Source of the DNA: Aequorivita vladivostokensis
GTDB taxonomy: Bacteria; Bacteroidota; Bacteroidia; Flavobacteriales; Flavobacteriaceae
Assembly (NCBI RefSeq): GCF_000952855.1
Contig: NZ_JSVU01000007.1
Location: 1 to 64,000, forward strand
DNA length: 64,000 nucleotides
Direction: 5' to 3'
In this document: piece after piece, positions 34,240 through 41,839 of the stretch
How the letters are laid out: every line of letters begins with the position of its first letter
Position numbering within the stretch: the first letter of the stretch is position 1
Notes under the pieces: generated by a model
Databases searched by the model: none
The model's input: only the letters and a program-made list of their open reading frames with translations
Told to the model about the DNA's origin: nothing
Translations under genes and position numbers: made by a program

Positions 34240-34880
34240 AAGTTTCTGTTTATACCTACAAGGTTTTTGAAACCTTGCAGGAGAACTGCATCCTTTAAAC
34301 CAGGTGCAGTTTCAAATTTGCTGTTCACATCAATTGCGTGAATGGGAAGGTCTGTTTTTAGTATTTCTCTCAATGGATCAACTTCTTCCAAACCAATTCC
34401 ACCACTAAGAATAAAAGGCTTTTTCGATGGATAATTTTTTAAAATTTCCCAATTAAAAGTATAACCGTTTCCGCCTTTTTCTTTTCCTTTTGTGTCAAAA
34501 AGAAATGCATCCACTTTATTTTCAAAAATTTTTATTTCGCTGAAATCGAATTCTTCGTCAACGCTAAAAGCCTTCCACACCAGCACATCGGGATAAAGCA
34601 AGGTGAGATAGCCCTGTAAGTCGAGGATATATTCTTTTGTTTCATTGCCATGAAGTTGGATTACATCCAAAGAATATTTTTTGCACAAATCAATCACTTT
34701 TGAAATCTTTTCATCCACAAAAACCCCAACCTTTTTAATTCCGGGCGATAGCGAAGGAATCTCCCCCTCAAAATAACGCGGACTTTTTTCGTAAAAGATA
34801 AAACCCAAATAATCGGGCTGAAGCGCGGCGACTTCGGCAATGTTGTGTTTCATTCCGCAAATCTTTAAAAGTGGTTTCAT
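34236..34880 (-). CDS. trpF: phosphoribosylanthranilate isomerase, tail encoded by a palindrome
   Basis: 214 residues. [12 protein letters not shown] at 6-17 (catalytic Cys8), [13 protein letters not shown] near 25-37, VGVFVDE near 51, [10 protein letters not shown] near 73, and [13 protein letters not shown] with [16 protein letters not shown] are family motifs; the Asp of IDVNS is the second catalytic residue. The last residues ([15 protein letters not shown]) replace the usual short helix and are encoded by a 33-bp palindrome copy. Start and stop overlap trpC and trpB by 4 nt each. Confidence 0.95.
   Translation of the reverse strand: MKPLLKICGMKHNIAEVAALQPDYLGFIFYEKSPRYFEGEIPSLSPGIKKVGVFVDEKISKVIDLCKKYSLDVIQLHGNETKEYILDLQGYLTLLYPDVLVWKAFSVDEEFDFSEIKIFENKVDAFLFDTKGKEKGGNGYTFNWEILKNYPSKKPFILSGGIGLEEVDPLREILKTDLPIHAIDVNSKFETAPGLKDAVLLQGFKNLVGINRNL
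34252..34284. repeat. 33-bp nested palindrome (copy 6), end of trpF
   Basis: Arms of 12 nt with one mismatch (34255-34266, 34270-34281), loop ttg; the outer hexamer is decayed. It is translated in trpF in a different phase from copy 4. Confidence 0.8.
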
Positions 34881-35659
34881 CTCAAATTTTGAATAAATTG
34901 TTTGGCCGTTTCGCCGGGATTTTCGGTTTTCATAAAATTTTCACCAATCAAAAATCCTTCAAAACCGTAAGTTCTCAACTCTTTTATGGTTTCCACATCG
35001 CTGATTCCGCTTTCGGAAATTTTCACGAAATCGGCCGGAATTTCTTCGGACAGTTTTTTGCTGATGTCGATATTTACCTTGAAATTTTTAAGGTTTCGAT
35101 TGTTTACGCCAATCATATCCACATTCGGCAATAATGATTTTTGAAGTTCTTCGGAATTGTGAACTTCCAATAAAACATCAAGTTTTAAGCTTTTTGCCAA
35201 AAACGAAAACTGTTTCAATTCTTCCGCCGAAAGACAAGCCGCAATCAACAAAATTGCATCGGCACCGTAAGCTTTTGCCTCGTAAATTTGATAGGGATCG
35301 ATGATAAATTCCTTCCGAAGAATGGGGATGGAAACCGTTTTTTCAGCAACCAAAAGATCATCGAGCGAACCGCCAAAAAAGTTGGAATCCGTTAAAACCG
35401 AAATTCCCTTTGCGCCCGCAAGTTCGTAGCCTGAAACAACTTCGGGCAACAAAACCTTGTCGTTGATCACCGATTTGCTGGGCGAACGGCGCTTGTGCTC
35501 GGCGATAATTCCCGTTGTTGAAATGCGCAACGCTTCCGCCAATGATTTGGTTTCCTTTGCAAAAAGTGGAAATTTCTCCAACAAACGAGTTGGGATTGCT
35601 TCTTTTTTGGCTGCAACCTCTTTAAGTTTATAAGCAATTATGTTATCTAAAATTGTCAT
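34877..35659 (-). CDS. trpC: indole-3-glycerol phosphate synthase
   Basis: 260 residues from the ATG at 35659. IIAEHKRRSPSKSVIND near 48 (catalytic Glu/Lys), VLTDSNFFGGSLDDL near 82, ILRKEFIIDPYQIYEA near 105, DAILLIAACLS, LLEVHNSEEL, IGVNNRNLKNF and ISESGISDVETI are in order. It closes the indole ring. The frame stays open to 35740, but that extension only translates the heptamer array and is not credible. Its stop overlaps the trpF start (ATGA). Confidence 0.96.
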   Translation of the reverse strand: MTILDNIIAYKLKEVAAKKEAIPTRLLEKFPLFAKETKSLAEALRISTTGIIAEHKRRSPSKSVINDKVLLPEVVSGYELAGAKGISVLTDSNFFGGSLDDLLVAEKTVSIPILRKEFIIDPYQIYEAKAYGADAILLIAACLSAEELKQFSFLAKSLKLDVLLEVHNSEELQKSLLPNVDMIGVNNRNLKNFKVNIDISKKLSEEIPADFVKISESGISDVETIKELRTYGFEGFLIGENFMKTENPGETAKQFIQNLR

Positions 35660-35663
35660 TTTT

Positions 35664-35740
35664 GAGTATTGAGTATTGAGTATTGAGTATTGAGTATTGA
35701 GTCGTGGTTCGTGTTTCTTGGTTCTTGATTCTTGATTCAA
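35664..35740. repeat. array of eleven diverged heptamers filling the trpD-trpC gap
   Basis: Reading in sevens gives gagtatt five times, gagtcgt, ggttcgt, gtttctt, ggttctt, gattctt and gattcaa. The array runs from the trpD stop codon (complement of 35737-35739) to 4 nt before the trpC ATG, so it fills the entire junction. Confidence 0.93.
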
Positions 35741-36729
35741 TCGGATATTTGCTGTAATTTCTTTAATGAATTCAGGGCTTTTCCAGATTTTAAAGATTCT
35801 TTCGCCTTTTCAAAACCATCTTTAATTGAACAATTTTGAACTACTGAAATCGCCATTGCGGCATTTGCGCAGACCACATTATTTTGCGCTTCGGTGCCAT
35901 TTCCGTTTAAAATATCCAAAAATATTTCAGCGGAATCTTTTACCGTTTCGCCACCAAAAATTTCTGATTCCTCAATTTGTTTCACACCGAAATTCTCAGC
36001 AGTCAAAATATTTTCTGAATTTTTTGAAATAACCTTTACGGGCCCGGTCAACGAAATTTCATCATAGCCATCCATCGCGTGCAAAACGGCGTAATTTTTT
36101 TCGCTTTTTTGATAGAGATAGCCGTACATCCGTGCCAATTCCAAATCGAAAACGCCGACCAATTGGTTTTTTGGAAAGGCTGGATTCACCATCGGCCCGA
36201 GCATATTAAAAAAAGTTTTTACGCCCAATTCCTTGCGGATTGGTGCCACATTTTTCATTGCAGGGTGGAAGAGTGGTGCGTGCAAAACGCAGATTCCCGC
36301 TTCGTCCAAACTACGCTTTAAAAAATCCTTTTCATTACTGAATTTAATGCCCAAAGCTTCCATCACATTGCTGCTACCACTAACGGATGAAACCCCATAA
36401 TTGCCATGTTTTGTAACTTTTACTCCCGCGCCAGCCGTAACAAATGAAGCCAACGTTGAAATATTAAACGTATTCTTTCCATCGCCGCCCGTTCCGCATA
36501 AATCAATGGTGTTGTATTCGTGGAAATCCACCGCCAAACATAAATCCAACAAAGCATCACGAAAACCTTCCAGCTCTTCCAAACTCACATTCCGCATCAT
36601 ATAAACCGTTAAAAAAGCGGCTATCTGACTTTGATTGTATTTTCCTTCAGAAATATTTACCAAAACGGATCGAGCCTCGTCTTTGTTGAGTTGTTCGTGG
36701 TTTATTAATCTGTTTAAAATCTGTTTCAT
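35737..36729 (-). CDS. trpD: anthranilate phosphoribosyltransferase
   Basis: 330 residues. DLCGTGGDGKNTFNIST near 76-92 is the PRPP-binding glycine loop, VTKHGNYGVSSVSGSSNVMEALG near 104-126 follows, then FFNMLGPMVNP near 173 and VVCANAAMAISV near the end. It transfers phosphoribose to anthranilate. It is third in the operon; its stop codon lies in the heptamer array. Confidence 0.96.
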   Translation of the reverse strand: MKQILNRLINHEQLNKDEARSVLVNISEGKYNQSQIAAFLTVYMMRNVSLEELEGFRDALLDLCLAVDFHEYNTIDLCGTGGDGKNTFNISTLASFVTAGAGVKVTKHGNYGVSSVSGSSNVMEALGIKFSNEKDFLKRSLDEAGICVLHAPLFHPAMKNVAPIRKELGVKTFFNMLGPMVNPAFPKNQLVGVFDLELARMYGYLYQKSEKNYAVLHAMDGYDEISLTGPVKVISKNSENILTAENFGVKQIEESEIFGGETVKDSAEIFLDILNGNGTEAQNNVVCANAAMAISVVQNCSIKDGFEKAKESLKSGKALNSLKKLQQISD

Positions 36730-36734
36730 ATCAT

Positions 36735-36750
36735 GCCCGCGAAGGCGGGT
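36735..36750. repeat. small GC palindrome upstream of trpD
   Basis: Stem cccgc/gcggg with loop gaag, plus weaker flanking pairs out to 36733-36752. It lies 6 nt upstream of the trpD start codon. It is of a different type from the 33-bp unit. Confidence 0.7.
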
Positions 36751-36779
36751 ATCTTTTGTTTTTAATTCATCTTCTATTT

Positions 36780-36835
36780 GAGTCGATGAGTCGATAAGTT
36801 TATGTGTTTATAAGTTTAAAAGTTTATCGGTTTAG
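36780..36835. repeat. array of seven diverged octamers in strict 8-nt register
   Basis: Reading in eights gives gagtcgat twice, aagtttat, gtgtttat, aagtttaa, aagtttat and cggtttag. It lies in the trpG-trpD gap. It is like the heptamer arrays but with an 8-nt unit. Confidence 0.85.
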
Positions 36836-36880
36836 TTGCAATTCTGCAAACTTTGACTGAATACTGTATACTTTTTCAAA

Positions 36881-37516
36881 TCAGCTTTCAATCCAATTTT
36901 TAATAATCTGTTTCCCCATAGGTGTCAGTACACTTTCGGGATGAAATTGTACGCCGCAAACATCATAAAGTTTGTGGCGAAGGGACATAATCTGCCCATT
37001 CTCATCGACTGAAGTGATTTCCAAAACCTCGGGAAATCCTTCTTTTGAAACCACCCAACTGTGGTAACGACCTATTTCAAATTCCTTTTCAATTCCTTTG
37101 AAAAGTGGTTCGTTTTCGGAAGTAATAATTGCTTTTGTAGCAACGCCGTGAAAAACTTTGCTCAAATTTTCCAACTTTCCACCGAAAACTTCACCAATTG
37201 CTTGTTGACCCAAGCACACGCCAAAAATTGGTTTTGATGTTGCATATTTTTGAATTACTTCTTTCAGCAAACCCGCTTCATCGGGAATTCCTGGGCCGGG
37301 AGAAAGTAGAATTTTATCGTAATTTTCTACTTCTTCCAAATAGAATTTATCGTTTCGTTTTACGGTTACCTCGCAATCCAATTCCTCTAAATAGTGGACC
37401 AGATTATAAACAAAACTGTCGTAGCTGTCGATGACTAATATTTTAATCCTCTTCCCCAGCCCTTCCCCCTGGGGGAAGGGAGCCTGATTTTTAATTTTAT
37501 TTATTTCTTCTTTCAT
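36881..37516 (-). CDS. trpG: anthranilate synthase glutamine amidotransferase subunit, with repeat-derived N-terminus
   Basis: 211 residues. ILVIDSYDSFVYNLVHYLEE near 26-45, LLSPGPGIPDEAG near 71-83, the nucleophile elbow GVCLGQQAIGE near 99-109 (catalytic Cys), and QFHPESVLTP near the end (His-Glu of the triad) are intact. It supplies ammonia to TrpE. TrpG normally begins right before the ILVID strand; here about 23 extra residues (including APFPQGEGLGKR) are encoded by a perfect GC palindrome at 37460-37480, and no ATG exists closer to the domain. Confidence 0.93.
   Translation of the reverse strand: MKEEINKIKNQAPFPQGEGLGKRIKILVIDSYDSFVYNLVHYLEELDCEVTVKRNDKFYLEEVENYDKILLSPGPGIPDEAGLLKEVIQKYATSKPIFGVCLGQQAIGEVFGGKLENLSKVFHGVATKAIITSENEPLFKGIEKEFEIGRYHSWVVSKEGFPEVLEITSVDENGQIMSLRHKLYDVCGVQFHPESVLTPMGKQIIKNWIES
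37460..37480. repeat. perfect 21-bp GC palindrome inside the 5' end of trpG
   Basis: Ten-base arms around a single central base. It is translated within the TrpG N-terminal extension. A shorter related palindrome (cccc, 3 nt, gggg, at 37535-37545) lies in the trpE-trpG gap. Confidence 0.9.
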
Positions 37517-37554
37517 GAATTATTATTTTTTGCTCCCCTTTGGGGCTGGGGGAC

Positions 37555-38952
37555 TTATATGTTTTCCGCCAATTCCAGTGCTTTTGTCAAAGCCCCCAAT
37601 TTGTTATAAACTTCCTGTAATTCGTTTTCCTCATTGCTTTCCGAAACCACGCCCGCGCCAGCTTGATAATGCAATGTATGGTTTTTGCTCACAAAAGACC
37701 GAATGATAATAGCGTGGTTAAAATTGCCGCTGAAATCCATAAACCCGATGGCTCCGCCGTAAAATTCTCGACTTCGGTTTTCATATTTTTCCAGCAATTG
37801 CAGCGCTTTATGTTTTGGTGCGCCGCTCAAAGTTCCGGCGGGAAAAGTGTCCGCAACAATCTGCATCGTTGATGTTTCGGGGTTTTGCGTTGCCGTAACT
37901 TTGCTAACCAAATGGATTACGTGCGAAAAAAACTGGACTTCACGATAGGTTTCCACTTTTACGTTCGTGCCGTGCCGACTTAAATCGTTTCGCGCCAAAT
38001 CGACTAACATCACGTGTTCGCTGTTTTCCTTTTTGTCCTCGGAAAGTTTTTTGGCGAGCTCGGCGTCCTGTTCATCATTTCCTGTACGTTTAAAAGTTCC
38101 TGCGATGGGGTGAATTTCAGCCGCATTTTCTTTTACGACCAACTGCGCTTCGGGCGAACTGCCGAAGATTTTAAAATTTCCGTAATCGAAATAGAAAAGA
38201 TAAGGCGAGGGATTAACGCTGCGCAAAGCCCTGTAAACATTGAATTCATCGCCCGTGAATTTTTGTGAAAATCGTTTACTGGGCACAATTTGGAACACAT
38301 CACCGCGCTGGCAATGCTCTTTACATATTCGAACTAATGCTTTAAAATCTTCATCGTTTAAGTTTGTGGTTCGCTCACCGTTTCTTTTAAAAGGATATTC
38401 GGCAAAACTTTTGGACTTTAAAATCTGCTCAATCTGCGGAATATTATTTTCAGCTTCAAAAGTGTGCGCAAAAATGTATGCTTCGTTATTGAAATGATTT
38501 ATCGCGATTATGTTTTGGTAAACCGCATAAAACAAATCGGGCATTTCAAGATTTACCTCTTTTTTTTGAAGCTCAATATCCTCAAAATAGCGCACCGCAT
38601 CAAAAGCCATAAAACCGAAAAGACCGTTGTTGATGAATTTAAATTTACTTTCTTCCGAAGAAAAAGAGGAGGCAAATTCGTCTAAAATAGTTGGAACATT
38701 CGTTTTTTCTGAAATTTCAATTGTGGTGCTTTTTCCATCCGGAAAATGCTGAAAAATGGTTTCGTTTTCCACTTTTATGGAAGCAATTGGATTAAAGCAG
38801 ATATAGCTGAAACTATTGTCGTTAGCGTGATAGTCGCTGCTTTCCAGCAAAAGGCTGTTCGGAAATTTATCGCGCAACCGCAAATACACCGAAACCGGCG
38901 TTAGCGTGTCTGCCAACAGTTTTTTTGAATATGTTTTTAAATTGTATTTCAT
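37555..38952 (-). CDS. trpE: anthranilate synthase component I
   Basis: 465 residues from the ATG at 38952 (MKYNLKTYSKKLL); the frame opens at 38997, inside the terminator hairpin, which is rejected. PSKRFSQKFTG, SPYLFYFDYGNFKIFGSSPEAQL (in parts), HPIAGTFKRTGNDEQDAEL, LVDLARNDLSRHG, and FPAGTLSGAPKHKALQLLE are chorismate-binding motifs, and YGGAIGFMDFSGNFNHAI follows. The N-terminal region with LLESSDYHANDNSFSYI corresponds to the Trp-feedback site. First structural gene, behind the attenuator. Confidence 0.97.
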   Translation of the reverse strand: MKYNLKTYSKKLLADTLTPVSVYLRLRDKFPNSLLLESSDYHANDNSFSYICFNPIASIKVENETIFQHFPDGKSTTIEISEKTNVPTILDEFASSFSSEESKFKFINNGLFGFMAFDAVRYFEDIELQKKEVNLEMPDLFYAVYQNIIAINHFNNEAYIFAHTFEAENNIPQIEQILKSKSFAEYPFKRNGERTTNLNDEDFKALVRICKEHCQRGDVFQIVPSKRFSQKFTGDEFNVYRALRSVNPSPYLFYFDYGNFKIFGSSPEAQLVVKENAAEIHPIAGTFKRTGNDEQDAELAKKLSEDKKENSEHVMLVDLARNDLSRHGTNVKVETYREVQFFSHVIHLVSKVTATQNPETSTMQIVADTFPAGTLSGAPKHKALQLLEKYENRSREFYGGAIGFMDFSGNFNHAIIIRSFVSKNHTLHYQAGAGVVSESNEENELQEVYNKLGALTKALELAENI

Positions 38953-38974
38953 TTCGTCAAAATATGTGAATAAA

Positions 38975-39004
38975 AAAAGGCTTGTCGTGATTGACAAGCC
39001 TTTT
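38975..39004 (-). terminator. attenuator terminator of the trp operon
   Basis: Perfect 12-bp stem (38975-38986 with 38993-39004), 6-nt loop, and a T-run on the minus strand right after the stem. It lies 29 nt downstream of the trpL stop and 23 nt upstream of the trpE start. Its loop (tcgtga, 38985-38990) is complementary to the trpL stop region (tcacga, 39033-39038). Confidence 0.92.
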
Positions 39005-39032
39005 CGTATATTTTATACTATAGGTGTTCCGC

Positions 39033-39089
39033 TCACGAGATTTTCCGTAAGTTTTTCCACCACCAAGTATTTTGTGTAAATGTGTTCAT
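39033..39089 (-). CDS. trpL: trp leader peptide with three consecutive Trp codons
   Basis: 18 residues, MNTFTQNTWWWKNLRKIS, with TGG-TGG-TGG at codons 9-11 and a TGA stop. Downstream lie an intrinsic terminator and trpE. This is the layout of ribosome-mediated transcription attenuation: stalling at the Trp codons when charged tRNA-Trp is low should prevent the terminator from forming. The start codon is only about 12 nt from the -7 box, so the leader mRNA has a very short 5' end. Confidence 0.92.
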   Translation of the reverse strand: MNTFTQNTWWWKNLRKIS

Positions 39090-39100
39090 TGTTTCGGGTT

Positions 39101-39108
39101 CAAATATA
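39101..39108 (-). promoter_or_regulatory. -7 box of the trp operon promoter
   Basis: TATATTTG on the minus strand matches TAnnTTTG. It lies 12 nt upstream of the trpL start codon. A clear -33 box at the usual distance was not found. Confidence 0.7.
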
Positions 39109-39250
39109 GAATTTTTTTTGGAAGACAGTTTTCTTTTATTGCAAAATTTAAGAATTCAAGTTTGAAATGAAACTTTTCGCCAAAACTTGAGTCTATTAAT
39201 CTTACGTTAATGATTTGTTCTAATTGTAACACTTTCAATATTTTTAGCAA

Positions 39251-39796
39251 ATGAAATTACTTCCGCTTATACTTTTTGTTTTGATGTTTCAAGGCTGTTT
39301 GGATAAAAAATCTGAAACAACTTCTGAACTTGCAATGAAAGAAAATGTTTCAATTAATAAAGAAGATTTCAATTCAAAAAAAGTTGTTTCCCTAAATTTT
39401 GAAGCACTTGAACGGCAATATCTTCAAAAGAAAAACGATTCAATTTATGTTATTAACTTTTGGGCTACATGGTGCAAACCCTGTATAAAAGAGCTTCCAG
39501 CTTTTGAAAAATTGGCTTCGGACTATTCCAATAAAAATGTGAAACTGTTGTTGGTCAGCCTTGATTTTCCGGACAAATTGGAGAGCCAAGTAATTCCTTT
39601 TATTAAAAAGAACAACATACAATCTGAAGTGGTGTTATTGGATGATTCTGACGCCAATAGTTGGATTCCAAAGGTTTCACCGCAATGGAGTGGTGCCATT
39701 CCCGCAACGGTTATTTATAAAAAAGACATTCGAAAATTTTACGAGCAATCTTTTACTTTTGAAGAACTTGAAACTGAATTAAAAACATTTCTATAA
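39251..39796 (+). CDS. TlpA-like thioredoxin-fold lipoprotein
   Basis: 181 residues with a lipoprotein signal (LFVLMFQGC, Cys16) and one thioredoxin-like domain. The active site WCKPC lies in VINFWATWCKPCIKELPAF near 66-84, and the cis-Pro region is GAIPATVIYKKD near 152. TlpA/ResA-type proteins reduce or exchange disulfides in the periplasm, for example in cytochrome c assembly. It is the first of four consecutive thiol/rhodanese genes (gap of 11 nt to the next). Confidence 0.85.
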   Translation: MKLLPLILFVLMFQGCLDKKSETTSELAMKENVSINKEDFNSKKVVSLNFEALERQYLQKKNDSIYVINFWATWCKPCIKELPAFEKLASDYSNKNVKLLLVSLDFPDKLESQVIPFIKKNNIQSEVVLLDDSDANSWIPKVSPQWSGAIPATVIYKKDIRKFYEQSFTFEELETELKTFL

Positions 39797-39807
39797 AAAT
39801 TTGAATT

Positions 39808-40497
39808 ATGAAAACTATATTTTCGAGCATATCATTTGCAGCCCTTTTATTAATCGCTTTTAGCAGCTGCAAAAATGAATCAACAGATAAAAGCGAGGAG
39901 TTTGCCATCAACGAAATTGTCCAGCCCGAATTCACGGAAATTAACTCCGAAACCGAAACGAAAGGATATACTATCGGTGATGAAGCTACCGATTTTAAAC
40001 TGAAGGACGTAAACGGAAAAATGGTTTCGCTTTCCGATTATAAGGATGCCAAAGGTTTTATCGTGATTTTTACGTGCAATACATGCCCGTATGCGGTTGC
40101 TAGTGAAGAAAGAATGGTTGCCTTGGACAAGGAATTTAAATCAAAAGGCTATCCTGTGATAGCAATTAACCCAAACAATCCGGAGGTTCAGCCAGATGAT
40201 ACGTTTGAACTTATGCAGGAAAAAGCCAAGGAAGCTGGATTTACTTTTCCGTATTTATATGACGAAAGCCAAACGATCTATGCAAAATACGGAGCCACAA
40301 AAACACCGCACGTTTATCTGCTTCAAAAGGAAGGCGGTAAAAATATTGTAAAATACATTGGTGCCATTGATGATAACGTTCGCAATGCTGCTGAAGTAAA
40401 GGAAAGATTTTTGGCGAATGCCGTAAATGAGCTTTTGGAAGGAAAAGAAGTTTCCGTAAAGGAAACAAAAGCTATAGGCTGTTCCGTTAAGCAATAG
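39808..40497 (+). CDS. AhpC/TSA-type thioredoxin-family lipoprotein
   Basis: 229 residues with a lipoprotein signal (LLIAFSSC). The redoxin domain starts at GDEATDFKLKDVNGKMVSLSDYKDA (in parts), with FTCNTCPYAVASEERM near 88-103 holding the CxxC-type Cys pair, and the cis-Pro loop in KTPHVYLLQ near 164. This subgroup with NTCPYA is common in Bacteroidota and is assumed to be a periplasmic thiol reductase or peroxiredoxin-like protein; the substrate is unknown. Confidence 0.85.
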   Translation: MKTIFSSISFAALLLIAFSSCKNESTDKSEEFAINEIVQPEFTEINSETETKGYTIGDEATDFKLKDVNGKMVSLSDYKDAKGFIVIFTCNTCPYAVASEERMVALDKEFKSKGYPVIAINPNNPEVQPDDTFELMQEKAKEAGFTFPYLYDESQTIYAKYGATKTPHVYLLQKEGGKNIVKYIGAIDDNVRNAAEVKERFLANAVNELLEGKEVSVKETKAIGCSVKQ

Positions 40498-40596
40498 AAC
40501 TCTAAAAAAATATTCTTTAAAAACCAAAACGTTTTGTTTCTGGTTTTTTTAATTTTAAACGTTTCACATTTATTATTTTTACTGAAAATTTTTAAA

Positions 40597-40908
40597 ATGG
40601 CAGATTTGACACAACAACAGTGGAGCGAGCAGTTGGAAAAGGACGAGAATTCGGTGATTTTGGACGTGCGTACCGATGCTGAATTTGAGGAAGGCTATAT
40701 TCCGGGAGCTATCCAAATAGATATTTACAACGGAGCTGAATTTCTTCAACAGGCAAGACAGCTTGACCCGCAAAAAAATTATTATGTGTATTGCCGTTCC
40801 GGTGGCAGAAGCGGACAAGCGTGTATGTTGCTCAATTCCATAGGTATTAAAAATGCCTTCAATCTTAAAGGCGGGATTATGGAATGGGAAGGTGAAACTA
40901 TTAATTAA
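40597..40908 (+). CDS. cytosolic single-domain rhodanese
   Basis: 103 residues from the ATG at 40597; an upstream ATG at 40534 would add 21 hydrophobic residues from spacer sequence and is less likely. The rhodanese domain has VILDVRTDAEFEEGYIPGA near 19-37 and the active loop YCRSGGRSGQA with catalytic Cys near 66. It transfers sulfane sulfur between thiols. It precedes a secreted rhodanese paralogue by 11 nt. Confidence 0.85.
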   Translation: MADLTQQQWSEQLEKDENSVILDVRTDAEFEEGYIPGAIQIDIYNGAEFLQQARQLDPQKNYYVYCRSGGRSGQACMLLNSIGIKNAFNLKGGIMEWEGETIN

Positions 40909-40919
40909 AATCTCAAAAA

Positions 40920-41318
40920 ATGAAAAAGATATCAATACTTCTGCTTCTTTGCGGCGCCATTTTTTTTACGGCGTGCAAAGAGAAAACGATAGCACAGGAA
41001 GTACGTGTGCTAACTCCACAGGAATTTAAGGATTCAATTGATAACAATCCTGAAATCCAACTATTGGATGTGCGTACTCCCGAGGAGTTTGCCGAAGGAC
41101 ATCTTGTAGATGCTGAAAATATTAATGTGATGGAATCAGAATTTCTAACCAAAGTTGAAAAGTTAGACCCCGAAAAGCCAGTGTATCTATATTGTAGAAG
41201 CGGAAGAAGAAGTGCCAAGGCATCTGCCCTTTTAAAAGAAGCCGGTTTTAAGGAAATTTATGACTTGCAGGGCGGTTTTTTGGAATGGGAAAGTAATGGT
41301 TATAAAGCTGAAAACTAG
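40920..41318 (+). CDS. exported rhodanese lipoprotein
   Basis: 132 residues with a lipoprotein signal (LLCGAIFFTAC). The rhodanese domain has IQLLDVRTPEEFAEGHLVDAENI (in parts) and the active loop YCRSGRRSAKA. It is a paralogue of the preceding gene but is targeted across the inner membrane. The pair suggests sulfur transfer on both sides of the membrane, next to two thiol-redox lipoproteins. Confidence 0.85.
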   Translation: MKKISILLLLCGAIFFTACKEKTIAQEVRVLTPQEFKDSIDNNPEIQLLDVRTPEEFAEGHLVDAENINVMESEFLTKVEKLDPEKPVYLYCRSGRRSAKASALLKEAGFKEIYDLQGGFLEWESNGYKAEN

Positions 41319-41439
41319 CTTTTAGTCTTAATTTTTTTAACGTAATCCAAAAGCACAAGTTAAACTGACGCTAAAGTCTTATTTTTTAAAATCTATAAAG
41401 GCATACGCTTCGTATCTTCAATACACAAATTGATATGTT

Positions 41440-41814
41440 ATGGAAGATAGAGATGAAATAATTCGAGAGAAAATGCAAAGGCTGATATCCAAAAGCTGTC
41501 AATTTGATAAACGTCCGAACGAGCAATTTCGCGATTTCCATAAAGCGTTTCTCAATTTCTTCTTCAGTTCAGTAGATGTAGATGTGAACTATGAAAACAA
41601 ATTGATTTCTATCTGGAATTCCAAACCATTGACTACCGATCCGGTTAGGCTTTATGATTTAAACAAAGCAATTTCAGATAGGGTAGGCTACAACGATTTA
41701 GAGGAAACATTAATCGGTTGTCTTGAAGATGGTCAGCTTCAGCATAATTTTTATAGAAAAATGCTTCTCGAATATGGCGATTCCGTTAAAGATGGGGATA
41801 TGCTGAGTGCTTGA
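41440..41814 (+). CDS. uncharacterised 124-residue soluble protein
   Basis: No family recognised. It is acidic and probably helical, with segments such as RDFHKAFLNFFFSSVDVDVNYENK and LYDLNKAISDRVGYNDLEETL (given in pieces), and no signal peptide or membrane segment. It is flanked by the rhodanese genes upstream and by a convergent DinB-like gene. A possible weak promoter (tatcttca) lies about 25 nt upstream. Confidence 0.6.
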   Translation: MEDRDEIIREKMQRLISKSCQFDKRPNEQFRDFHKAFLNFFFSSVDVDVNYENKLISIWNSKPLTTDPVRLYDLNKAISDRVGYNDLEETLIGCLEDGQLQHNFYRKMLLEYGDSVKDGDMLSA

Positions 41815-41839
41815 AAATATTCTAGAATAACTAAAGAGT

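Noticed and set aside
35660-35740. N-terminal extension of TrpC (27 residues)
   Set aside because: It only translates the heptamer array; the ATG at 35659 gives the standard TrpC start.
38953-38997. Longer TrpE start at 38997
   Set aside because: That start lies inside the attenuator hairpin, and MKYNLKTY at 38952 fits TrpE proteins.
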